NCBI GenBank assembly: GCA_014382645.1
Contig: JACNJI010000265.1
Location: forward strand, 1 to 22,540
Source: Verrucomicrobiota bacterium
Lineage (GTDB): Bacteria > Verrucomicrobiota > Verrucomicrobiia > Opitutales > Seribacteraceae
Direction of reading: 5' to 3'
DNA length: 22,540 bases
Below the pieces are notes generated by a model, which saw nothing but the letters and a program-made list of their open reading frames with translations, was not told the origin of the DNA and ran no database searches. Shown here in pieces: positions 15,528 through 22,540 of this stretch (position 1 is its first letter; each line of letters opens with the position of its first letter). Both the position numbers and the translations under genes were made by a program.

Positions 15528-16358
15528 TCAAGCAGGTGGAGATGGGATTCCCGGTGGGAGAGGAGTCATGGAATCGCCCTCATCGTCGTAATACTCCTCG
15601 CCTTCGCCACCCTCCTCATCAAATCCTCCGCGAGCTGCACGGACTAGTGTAAATACCATGTTGCCGGCTACACGATTTACTTCAGCTGCAATAGTGCCGA
15701 ATTTTGTTTTGTATATAAAATACGCGATCAGGGTGGGTATGGCGACAATCAATCCGGAGGCAGTGGTCCATAATGCACTACCGATATTTCCTGCCATTTT
15801 CTGACTAGATTCTCCACCCATTCCAGATTCAGTGAGTACATTGAAAGCTCCAATCATACCAGTCACAGTTCCGAGCAACCCAATCATCGGGGCGATGGAA
15901 CCTATGGTATTCAACATGTTGATCCAAGTATATGGTTTAGCCAATTCAATCGCCGAGGCTTCCTCCAATCCTTTCTCTATTGAATCGGTATCCAGTTCAT
16001 CATCTTGAATTCTATCAAGTCCGGCTTTAAGTACCGCAGTTATGGGAAGCTTGTACTGCTCGCACAGTGCTCGGGCTCCGTCGATGTTTAGTCTGCTAAC
16101 TTCTTGAAGAATGGGCTCTACGACCTCCTTCTTAACGAAAGCCTTTTTTCTGATGGCTATGCCGTTGTAGATGATGAGGGTAATACCGCCCACCATCATG
16201 AGAAGAAAAGGGATGAGGAAGGTCCAACCCAACGACTCCATCAGTTGCTGGCCGAAGGACTTCGTTTGGGCGTGAGCCGTTGTTGCCAGCATGCCCGGGC
16301 ACAGAACCGCGAACGCGACAAGCGTTGATAGTAAATTTCGTAAACTTCCTATTTTCAT
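15528..16358 (-). CDS. exbB: ExbB/TolQ/MotA family proton channel protein
   Basis: This inner-membrane protein of ~276 residues belongs to the MotA/TolQ/ExbB family and forms the proton-driven pentameric channel that works with ExbD. A cleavable-looking signal peptide (to TTAHAQT) is followed by membrane helix 1 at ~44-68, a cytoplasmic domain, helix 2 at ~145-172 (MLNTIGSIAPMIGLLGTVTGM, the family hallmark) and helix 3 at ~194-217 (ALWTTASGLIVAIPTLIAYF). The tail is acidic with a Pro-rich end. A signal peptide in front of ExbB is unlike the E. coli form but is seen in PVC and Bacteroidota members. An ATG nine codons upstream (16385) is possible. It lies 61 bases after the third TPR-like gene and 51 before exbD. 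Confidence 0.93.
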   Translation of the reverse strand: MKIGSLRNLLSTLVAFAVLCPGMLATTAHAQTKSFGQQLMESLGWTFLIPFLLMMVGGITLIIYNGIAIRKKAFVKKEVVEPILQEVSRLNIDGARALCEQYKLPITAVLKAGLDRIQDDELDTDSIEKGLEEASAIELAKPYTWINMLNTIGSIAPMIGLLGTVTGMIGAFNVLTESGMGGESSQKMAGNIGSALWTTASGLIVAIPTLIAYFIYKTKFGTIAAEVNRVAGNMVFTLVRAARGGFDEEGGEGEEYYDDEGDSMTPLPPGIPSPPA

Positions 16359-16419
16359 AATTTTAATATTAATACCTGATGTCATAGGTGGGCCGTTATC
16401 GTCAAATACGTAAAAAGGT

Positions 16420-17652
16420 TCAAGAGGGTGGCAAGGCAGCTATCCGCTTTTTGCTTTCAGCCGCCCAACTTGAATCTTTATAGAAAATTCCTACCTGTCG
16501 GTATACGTTGCGGGCTGCTTCGTTAAGATTAAGTTTTTCATAGGCGCCACCGGCCATGAGTAAAGATTCGGGCAACCAATCCAATCCGACGCGTGCCATA
16601 ACTATGCCCTCCGTGACTTCAAGTACCGATTGTCTGTAATATTCAGCAGCTTGCTCCTTGCTCCCTTGAGCTTCATAACGTTTTGCATACTGTATTCGTA
16701 GCAAAGCCCGCAGTAACTTATAGAGAGAGTATTCATTGGTTTGACGCTTGGGAGGATTCTCATCGAGTTTCTTTAATCCTTGGGCGGCGGTGTTGAAGGA
16801 TAGACTGGCTGCTGCCGCGTATTGAGGATTCGACGCGGCGTGGGGAGCATAAAGCTCGTACATTTTCAGGTGACAATAGATTGGCCAAATCGCGACAATT
16901 CCCTTGAGGGGACTATTTGAAGCGTTTTGAAGGTTTGCCCCCAAGCGGACATAGGCTTCGATTGCATTGGGATACAGTTTGTTTCTACGAAGAGAGTCGC
17001 AAAGCTTGAGGTAGGCTTCATGGTCGGCCCCATTATTTCGAATATTTATCTTGGCTAAAAGAGTCCTGACATGATTGGCGGACTTTGGGTTAGCCGCTAT
17101 CATTTTTCCCGCCAATTCCAGAGCCGCATCGGAGAATTCCCGATATTCGAAATCATCCAGTCTTTTAAGGTTTAGTTTATAAAGAAGAGTAAAAGCTTCG
17201 TTGAACTGCTCCATGCCAATGAGAGCTCGAACATATATTAGGCAATTGTCGTGAATGGACAAGAACTCCGGTTTGATTTCGTGGAAAGGTAATATCCCGT
17301 AAATGATCGGGCGAACCGCAGTTAGGAAGCTAGGATCGTACTGTTCATTTGCGAGAAACTTTAACTGTTGTAGAGTCTGGGGGGGAAAGGAGTATTCAAA
17401 ACGATCGATGTTATTCCGTGTTTTCAACTCCCTCAAGCTATACTCTGACTGGGTTGTTTTGATAACGCCCTTCGTGTCGTCTACACTTAGTAACCGAGTC
17501 TCCATCGGTTTCGGGTTGTTCACATAGTAAACCTTAACCGGCAACCCCTGTTTTGGGGCATAAGTTTTGAAGTAATCTTGCCCAAATAAGCCAGTCGTTC
17601 CTAATGTTGAAACAACTAGTGATAGCCGAAGAATGTTAAAGGAAAAGCTCAT
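16420..17652 (-). CDS. Exported TPR-like protein with small N-terminal beta domain
   Basis: I cannot name a family for this 410-residue protein. A Sec signal peptide ends near TTGLFGQ. Residues ~36-85 (VKVYYVNNPKPMETRLLSV through RFEYSF) look like a small beta-barrel such as an SH3-like fold. From ~95 to the end the protein is helical with degenerate tetratricopeptide repeats, clearest in EQAAEYYRQSVLEVTEGIV and ESLLMAGGAYEKLNLNEAARNVYRQ near the C-terminus. It is periplasmic or outer-membrane associated by inference. Its ATG overlaps the stop of the upstream TPR lipoprotein gene by four bases (ATGA), so translation is probably coupled. It stands immediately before exbB in the operon, which suggests a partner of the ExbB-ExbD complex. 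Confidence 0.82.
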   Translation of the reverse strand: MSFSFNILRLSLVVSTLGTTGLFGQDYFKTYAPKQGLPVKVYYVNNPKPMETRLLSVDDTKGVIKTTQSEYSLRELKTRNNIDRFEYSFPPQTLQQLKFLANEQYDPSFLTAVRPIIYGILPFHEIKPEFLSIHDNCLIYVRALIGMEQFNEAFTLLYKLNLKRLDDFEYREFSDAALELAGKMIAANPKSANHVRTLLAKINIRNNGADHEAYLKLCDSLRRNKLYPNAIEAYVRLGANLQNASNSPLKGIVAIWPIYCHLKMYELYAPHAASNPQYAAAASLSFNTAAQGLKKLDENPPKRQTNEYSLYKLLRALLRIQYAKRYEAQGSKEQAAEYYRQSVLEVTEGIVMARVGLDWLPESLLMAGGAYEKLNLNEAARNVYRQVGIFYKDSSWAAESKKRIAALPPS

Positions 17653-19814
17653 TTATATTTACCCGACCAAGAATTATACTGCTTTTCGACTTTGGTGACT
17701 TCGTCTCCCTTTCCCGCTTGCTCGAAGCATCGAATAGCTTGCAAAAACGATTTTTCTGCCCAAGTTACGCTTGCTGGGAAGTTCAATGCCGTATCCATAT
17801 AGTAGTAAGCCGCACCTCCTGAATCTCGTTGAACAAATAGACATTCACCCATCATGAAAGAGGACTCGGCACGTAGCTCTAGAGCCATATCGGTGTCATT
17901 ACGAACTTGTTCAAAAGCGGAAGCTGCGCGTTCGAAAGAATTTTTGTCTCTATCCGTTTTTCCAACCTCGAAATAAGCTCTTCCCATACGGATTCTGGCG
18001 GAACCCGCGTTCTCGTGCCAAGAAGAGTTGGTCAAGGCTTGGTCGAAGTGGTTGGCGGCGGCCTTGTGGTCGCGTTCTCGCTCACTTGCTTCGCCTAGTA
18101 CGTAGTGTGCATCGAAAAGAAATTCACCACCTGTTTCTCCATACATATTAACCAAGCGTTCCATCGCTGCAATAGCATCCTCGGTTTGGTTCTGGGCAAG
18201 AAGCTTTTTGCCCATCCACACAAGGACGCCAGGACTTGCGTTTGGGAAATCGCCCCGGTTGGGGACATAGGTGCCGGAGACAGGGGCTCCCACCTTTTCG
18301 AGGATGGCCCTCATACGTAAGGCAAGGGTCGTTTGCCCTGCCGACTGTGCCTCGTCGAAGAGAGCCTTGAACGTCTGGGCCGGGGAAAGTTCGTTTGGGA
18401 AATTGGCAACTAATTTTTCATATTTCTTACGTAATCCGTCAAATTCCTTTTTTGTGTTATCGTTTGTGTAAACAGAAGTGCGAGCACGAACCATTTTGTC
18501 GTAAACTTCTTGCTCCATGCCCTTGAATTCAGAGCCTAACCATGGCAACAACTTGCGTCGGTCCTTGAGGATTTCTTCCACCGTTCCCGAAATCGTGGAT
18601 TCACTACCTTTGCGATCCTTATAGGCAAACACAACGGCTTGGCCCGGATTTTTGATTATAGTTAAGAGTTTGTAAGTGTTGCCGAATAGTTTGTCGTAGT
18701 GCTCGTACTTTTCGGAATAGATTTTTAAGATTTCATCAACGCCCACGGTTCCAGGATCATTCCCGAATTTCTTAATGTCGGCATGGTACATCTTTAACAT
18801 TTCCGCCGGTCGCCCTTGCTTCTCGCAAGCCATGCCAATTTTTTTGGTCGCTTGCGAGGCTCCCGAATCCTCTTGGTCGCCGAACTTTTCAAGGAATTCC
18901 CGAAAAAGGATTTCAAGTGAAGCATATAGAGAAATCGTGGTCACTTCGTACAGCTCTTCCCAATCCACGACTTTATCGCCGTTGATATTGGCCTCAGAGA
19001 AGGGGTACTCGTCGGCTAATCCCGTGGCGGCGTATTCTGCGCTCTCAAGCTCTTCGTTCTTGTTCGTATCGAAGGTTAAGTAATGATTAACATGACCTTC
19101 TGGATCTACGGCGACGTTTTCTATTAGCTGACCTTCGTTGAAGTACGAATCACGAATGAGGTTCACCTTTTGGGTTAGTTCCCTGACCTTCCCATAATGC
19201 ATCCGAGAATTGGAAATTTGTTCATAACTAGGTTTTTCGTCCCCCTTGAGACCGCTGACGGAGAGATCACCAAGACTGAGATGGGCATCGGCAACCAACT
19301 GATCGGTAGGGAATTTTATCACGAATTGGTTAAACAGGCGGATGGCGTTGACGTAATCTTCGCTTCCTTGAAATGCGACGGCCAATCTGAACGTCGCGTC
19401 TTTTGCATAATCTTCGGAAGGGTGATGACGAGTTCTTGCCCCGTTCGACCATGGATCCATAATCGCGGCTTTGCCTGAAGCCACGGATTTACCTCCTCCG
19501 ACTTTGTCGGATATTCTCCACTCAAGGCCGTTGAACCAAAGGAAAAAACCATCGCCGTCAGCGTAGACGGGTTTGCCGCTGGATTCTTCATCAGTGGGAA
19601 GATACACGCCATTGGGGTCTGGGGTAGGTTCGGGTTCCGGCTCTTCTTCCGGTTCCGGTGGCGTTTCTTTTTTTGGAGCCTTGGGAGCTTCTTCTTTGGC
19701 GTTTGCCTTATCATCCTCGGGGGGAAGCGATGGCTCCTCATCTCCTCCGCACCCCTGCAGGAAGAGTAAGAGCCCAAAGGTCAGGCTGATTGAAATGTAT
19801 TTGAAGTTATTCAC
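17649..19814 (-). CDS. TPR lipoprotein with acidic-proline linker and EF-hand pair
   Basis: I start this ~721-residue protein at GTG 19814, one base after the previous stop and eight bases behind GAAGG. That places a perfect lipoprotein signal at the N-terminus (SISLTFGLLLFLQGC, C22). An ATG at 19889 would bury this signal and overlap the neighbour by 74 bases. After Cys come an acidic Pro/Glu-rich linker (~26-70) and tetratricopeptide repeats. An EF-hand-like pair follows: DTNKNEELESAE (249-260) and NINGDKVVDWEE (276-287). Long helical repeats then run to the end, clearest in the last ~200 residues (FDAHYVLGEASERERDHKAA, MALELRAESSFMMGECLF). The protein is membrane-anchored, probably outer membrane, and may scaffold the ExbB/ExbD machine, rather as CpoB-type TPR proteins do for Tol-Pal. 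The exact role is unknown. Confidence 0.82.
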   Translation of the reverse strand: MNNFKYISISLTFGLLLFLQGCGGDEEPSLPPEDDKANAKEEAPKAPKKETPPEPEEEPEPEPTPDPNGVYLPTDEESSGKPVYADGDGFFLWFNGLEWRISDKVGGGKSVASGKAAIMDPWSNGARTRHHPSEDYAKDATFRLAVAFQGSEDYVNAIRLFNQFVIKFPTDQLVADAHLSLGDLSVSGLKGDEKPSYEQISNSRMHYGKVRELTQKVNLIRDSYFNEGQLIENVAVDPEGHVNHYLTFDTNKNEELESAEYAATGLADEYPFSEANINGDKVVDWEELYEVTTISLYASLEILFREFLEKFGDQEDSGASQATKKIGMACEKQGRPAEMLKMYHADIKKFGNDPGTVGVDEILKIYSEKYEHYDKLFGNTYKLLTIIKNPGQAVVFAYKDRKGSESTISGTVEEILKDRRKLLPWLGSEFKGMEQEVYDKMVRARTSVYTNDNTKKEFDGLRKKYEKLVANFPNELSPAQTFKALFDEAQSAGQTTLALRMRAILEKVGAPVSGTYVPNRGDFPNASPGVLVWMGKKLLAQNQTEDAIAAMERLVNMYGETGGEFLFDAHYVLGEASERERDHKAAANHFDQALTNSSWHENAGSARIRMGRAYFEVGKTDRDKNSFERAASAFEQVRNDTDMALELRAESSFMMGECLFVQRDSGGAAYYYMDTALNFPASVTWAEKSFLQAIRCFEQAGKGDEVTKVEKQYNSWSGKYK

Positions 19815-19815
19815 C

Positions 19816-21663
19816 TCAAAGGCCTTCGGACTGATTGGAGTCAGTTTCCGGCACGTATGGTTTTTCCTTAAATTCTTTCTCGCCACCAAGCCCGTTCATG
19901 TCGGAAAGATCTTTGACCGGTAGACCTGTTACGTTCACTCCCACCAAGGCGCCGAGCAGCGGTTTTGCTTCGTTGAACTTCCCCGTCGCTAGCAGGGCTA
20001 GACCACTGAAGTAATGAGCCGGAGCCATGGCTGGGCTTTTGTTGAACTTTTCGTTGTTAACGTAACCCTTGGATCTATCCATGACCCCGTTTTCAAAACC
20101 CGCGAACTTTACAAGCAAGTCATCAAACCTTTTTCTACCGAAGTAAACGGAGCCCATCATGTTGATAAAGTCTCGAGAGTATTCGTGTTCGGGCATGACC
20201 TCGAGAAATCGATCGCAAAGCTCAAAAAAACGGTTGTAATACTCTTCAGCCTTGGTCTTGGCCACCGAGCCCGCTTCCCGGTCTTTCGTGCTAATGGCAC
20301 CATCGAGAGACTTAGCGAGTGCGTCCTGTACTTTTGCTTCGGACCGGTAGGCATTGGCCATGATGAATGTCACGTCGGCTCGAAAGCTTTTCCAATCCGT
20401 ATTGGCCAAGTACTCTTCTCCTAGTTCGATGGACTTTTCTCGATGCTTCACCCCATTGGCGGATGCGAAGGCTGCGTACAGAAAATTTTCGACGTTAGCG
20501 TGTTTAGGAAAATCCTTGTAGAGCCAGTAGAAGCCCCAAAAAGCTTCCCAGTCACGTTTTGTTTCCTTGAAATTCTCGGCTTTCCTCCATCTTAAGGTTG
20601 TGGTGAAGGAAGGTATTTTAGCTATCTGGTCCAGCCTGCCTTGCGCATTGGTTACCTTCATGGCCAAGTCGTTGATTCTATCCTTGAGAATCTCGGCTCG
20701 ACGAGGCGGAAGAGCCCTTCCGCGCAGGGACATGAAGTTTTTCAGCGTGGTCAACTCGGTTTTTAATTGTACATGCCTTTCTTCGTAATAGTTTTTGATT
20801 TCCTCGGTCGTCATGGTGAGGGCAAAAAACAGGGAAGCTTCCACATGACGTCCCGCCGTCTTCAGTTGTTCGGCTCCCGTCATCAGGTTGACGTTGAGTC
20901 GAATGTCGTATCGAGCAGGTGTGTCACCCGTCAGCCTCGGCAGTAGTGGGAAAACATCTTCTATGCGCTTATTCACTACAAACATTTCGACCAAGCAGGA
21001 CACGGCGTAGGCAGCCCGATCTTCGTCTTTCGCCTTGTCCGCAACCACTAGCAACTCCCTGAACGCAGGCTCACCCTGAACCCACGCTTGTTCAATATGG
21101 TAGCACTGGGCTCGGCCAAAGTACAGGTTCATCAGTTCGCTACGCTTTAAGATTTGCTTTCGATAAGGTTTTTTTGGGTCGAGCAAAATTTCAATTACTT
21201 TCGCTGCTTCCTTGAACTCATTGAGAGCTCGCAGGCACATCGTCCTCTTTTGCATGGCCATTACGGCTTTTGGGTCATTAGGGAATTTTTCCGCAAAGAA
21301 ACCAAAGGCAGCGGCTGCCTTCCCCAAGAAGCCTTGGTCTCCCGTTTTGGCAAAACTTTGTAAATAACCAACACCTCGGACAAAACCGAATTGTTGAAGA
21401 ATTTTGGCGATCTCGGGGTCTTCCTCGTCTTCGAAGCGAACTTCCAGTTCATCAAGGTATGGAGCCGCACCCGCGAAGTCACCTTCTCCAATTTTGGACT
21501 GGGCGCTTGAGATAACTTGGCGCAGGGGCATGTCTTCCGCACTTTGGGCAAGACCGCCTGTGGGAAGCAAAATTAGCCCGAAAATGCTGAGTGTCCAGAA
21601 ACAAGTACTTGCGAGAGAGAACGCAAATAGTCTGCTAGTAGGCAGTGGCAATTTTTTTTCCAT
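19816..21663 (-). CDS. Large exported TPR protein, first gene of the ExbB/ExbD operon
   Basis: This 615-residue protein has an N-terminal hydrophobic signal (~11-40, to PTGGLAQS); a Sec-exported soluble or peripheral protein is likely. The body is almost all alpha-helix with degenerate TPR units, for example AAAFGFFAEKFPNDPKAVMA, ALNEFKEAAKVIEILL and FSGLALLATGKFNEAKPLLG. Residues ~285-350 form a long charged helical hairpin (EEIKNYYEERHVQLKTELTT to AQGRLDQIAKI) that reads as a coiled coil. No enzyme motif is visible. It is the first gene of the operon; the next gene starts one base after its stop. The 144-base leader upstream contains no convincing promoter, although one is expected there. 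Function is inferred only from the neighbouring ExbB/ExbD genes. Confidence 0.82.
   Translation of the reverse strand: MEKKLPLPTSRLFAFSLASTCFWTLSIFGLILLPTGGLAQSAEDMPLRQVISSAQSKIGEGDFAGAAPYLDELEVRFEDEEDPEIAKILQQFGFVRGVGYLQSFAKTGDQGFLGKAAAAFGFFAEKFPNDPKAVMAMQKRTMCLRALNEFKEAAKVIEILLDPKKPYRKQILKRSELMNLYFGRAQCYHIEQAWVQGEPAFRELLVVADKAKDEDRAAYAVSCLVEMFVVNKRIEDVFPLLPRLTGDTPARYDIRLNVNLMTGAEQLKTAGRHVEASLFFALTMTTEEIKNYYEERHVQLKTELTTLKNFMSLRGRALPPRRAEILKDRINDLAMKVTNAQGRLDQIAKIPSFTTTLRWRKAENFKETKRDWEAFWGFYWLYKDFPKHANVENFLYAAFASANGVKHREKSIELGEEYLANTDWKSFRADVTFIMANAYRSEAKVQDALAKSLDGAISTKDREAGSVAKTKAEEYYNRFFELCDRFLEVMPEHEYSRDFINMMGSVYFGRKRFDDLLVKFAGFENGVMDRSKGYVNNEKFNKSPAMAPAHYFSGLALLATGKFNEAKPLLGALVGVNVTGLPVKDLSDMNGLGGEKEFKEKPYVPETDSNQSEGL
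19823..19827 (-). promoter_or_regulatory. Shine-Dalgarno supporting the GTG start at 19814
   Basis: GAAGG on the - strand lies eight bases before the GTG, inside the end of the upstream TPR gene. It supports the GTG start of the lipoprotein and coupled translation. Confidence 0.4.
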
Positions 21664-21807
21664 TGGGCTGAGGGGCGATATTCAATGAAATTCCTTAGAG
21701 CATTTTCCCGCAAGCCTTTTTTCTAAGCAACCAGATTCGCAACGACACCCATATTTTCTAGGTCATCTAGTAAACCGGTAAGTTTCAACAGTTCTTCGCC
21801 AAACCGT

Positions 21808-22540
21808 TTACTCAACGCAGCACGGGCAGTTGGAGACCAAGTGTCCGGGGTTTATTTCCCTAAGGTGAATGTCCATGCCGATGCTTTTTTCATAGTGAGG
21901 AGCTGATACGCGGTGGCCAAAAGCGCAACCTGGTGGCGGATCGATCGGGGAAGGAACATCTCCTTCTATGGGTTTGCGTTGGCGCTCGACGGTGGGATCT
22001 GGAACGGGAATGGCCGACAGCAGAGCTTTGGTGTAAGCGTGCTGTGGGTTAGCATGGAGTTCGTCAGCGGAGGTCATTTCGACGATTTTTCCCAGATACA
22101 TCACGGCGATGCGATCGGAAACATGCTTCACGACGGCAAGATCGTGGGAAATGAAGAGATAGGATAGTCCCAGCTCGCGTTGCAGATCCATAAGGAGATT
22201 CAAGATCTGGCTCTGGACGGAGACGTCGAGAGCGGAAACCGGTTCGTCTAGTATCAGCAGATCGGGATTAACGGCCAAGGATCGGGCGATGCCTATTCGT
22301 TGGCGCTGCCCGCCTGAAAACTCGAAGGTGAACTTGCTTGCGGCAGAAGCCGGCATCGCTACCAGTTCCAGTAGTTCATCCACTCTCTTTTTGCGAGTTT
22401 CTCGTGTGCCGAGTTTCTGGATCACCATTGGCTCTGCTATCAGTTCGCCTACCGACATGCGAGCGTCCAGTGACTCTGCAGGATCCTGAAAGACCATCTG
22501 AAAGTCCTGACGCAAGGGTCGCAATTGAGATTGGGACATC
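21808..22540 (-). CDS. Oligopeptide/dipeptide ABC transporter ATP-binding protein, C-terminal part
   Basis: The gene enters from the right edge, so the N-terminus with the Walker A loop is outside the window. The Met at 22539 is internal: SQSQLRPLRQDFQMVFQDPA matches the middle of OppF/DppF proteins. Visible parts are the Q-loop region (QMVFQDP), the ABC signature FSGGQRQRIGIARSL, Walker B LLILDEPVSALD and the H-loop FISHDLAVV. The oligopeptide-transporter C-terminal region is EGDVPSPIDPPPGCAFGHR. The protein powers uptake of peptides, or another oligomer such as an oligosaccharide, through a membrane permease pair. The usual Cys-rich end is altered: HRV replaces the expected HxRC, and the protein ends NCPCCVE. 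It is downstream of genes not seen here, and in the same direction as the TPR operon. Confidence 0.93.
   Translation of the reverse strand, partial: MSQSQLRPLRQDFQMVFQDPAESLDARMSVGELIAEPMVIQKLGTRETRKKRVDELLELVAMPASAASKFTFEFSGGQRQRIGIARSLAVNPDLLILDEPVSALDVSVQSQILNLLMDLQRELGLSYLFISHDLAVVKHVSDRIAVMYLGKIVEMTSADELHANPQHAYTKALLSAIPVPDPTVERQRKPIEGDVPSPIDPPPGCAFGHRVSAPHYEKSIGMDIHLREINPGHLVSNCPCCVE

Noticed and set aside
19815..19889. ATG at 19889 as start of the TPR lipoprotein
   Set aside because: It overlaps the upstream gene by 74 bases and puts 25 basic residues before a perfect lipoprotein signal; GTG 19814 with GAAGG fits.
21685..21713. - strand promoter TTGCGG-17-TTTCAT ahead of the TPR operon
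   Set aside because: The -10 box is a poor match and no second line of evidence supports it.
21770..21811. Hairpin GTAAAC...GTTTAC after the ABC ATPase gene as a terminator
   Set aside because: The stem is six pairs with a bulge and a long loop, overlaps the stop codon and has no T-run.

Overview
The window looks like chromosomal DNA from a marine-type Verrucomicrobiota (PVC group), most likely Opitutae/Puniceicoccales. This is an inference from gene families. It carries a DUF1553 + DUF1501 pair, a PVC-type c-type cytochrome with a beta-propeller, a very large secreted multidomain protein with a Trp-rich C-terminal module, a signal-peptide-bearing ExbB with two ExbDs, and a DUF1080 lipoprotein. 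The DNA is of middling GC, tightly coding (no gene-free stretch above about 150 bases), and few genes have a Shine-Dalgarno sequence. I see no tRNA, rRNA, CRISPR array, insertion sequence or phage gene.

Left half (2-12157, all + strand): the C-terminal part of a DUF1553 protein that runs in from the left; a Tat-exported DUF1501 protein; the housekeeping 23S rRNA/tRNA methyltransferase RlmN; a 1012-residue exported haem-c protein (sugar-binding-like domain, beta-propeller, helical repeats, CxxCH cytochrome domain); and a roughly 1774-residue exported protein. That last protein joins a zinc metzincin protease, a regulatory-like beta domain, a polymorphic-type (GGAI) beta-helix, alternating cadherin-like and InlB-B-like repeats, and a Trp-rich terminal domain.

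Middle (12240-14500, all - strand): four small genes, in transcription order a glyoxalase-I-type VOC protein, gluconokinase, a DUF1080 (3-keto-disaccharide hydrolase family) lipoprotein six bases after it, and a small exported coiled-coil protein of unknown function. The two halves converge at about 12.2 kb.

Right (14524-21663, - strand): a tight apparent operon of a large exported TPR protein, a TPR lipoprotein with an EF-hand pair, a third exported TPR-like protein, then ExbB/TolQ, ExbD/TolR and a second ExbD/TolR, closed by a convincing intrinsic terminator. It has the parts of a proton-motive-force energy-transducing complex, but the window has no TonB, TolA or outer-membrane receptor. 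The TPR proteins, one of them lipid-anchored, could be the cargo or the link to the outer membrane. This is the most interesting system in the window. At the right edge lies the C-terminal part of an oligopeptide/dipeptide ABC transporter ATPase that enters from beyond the window.
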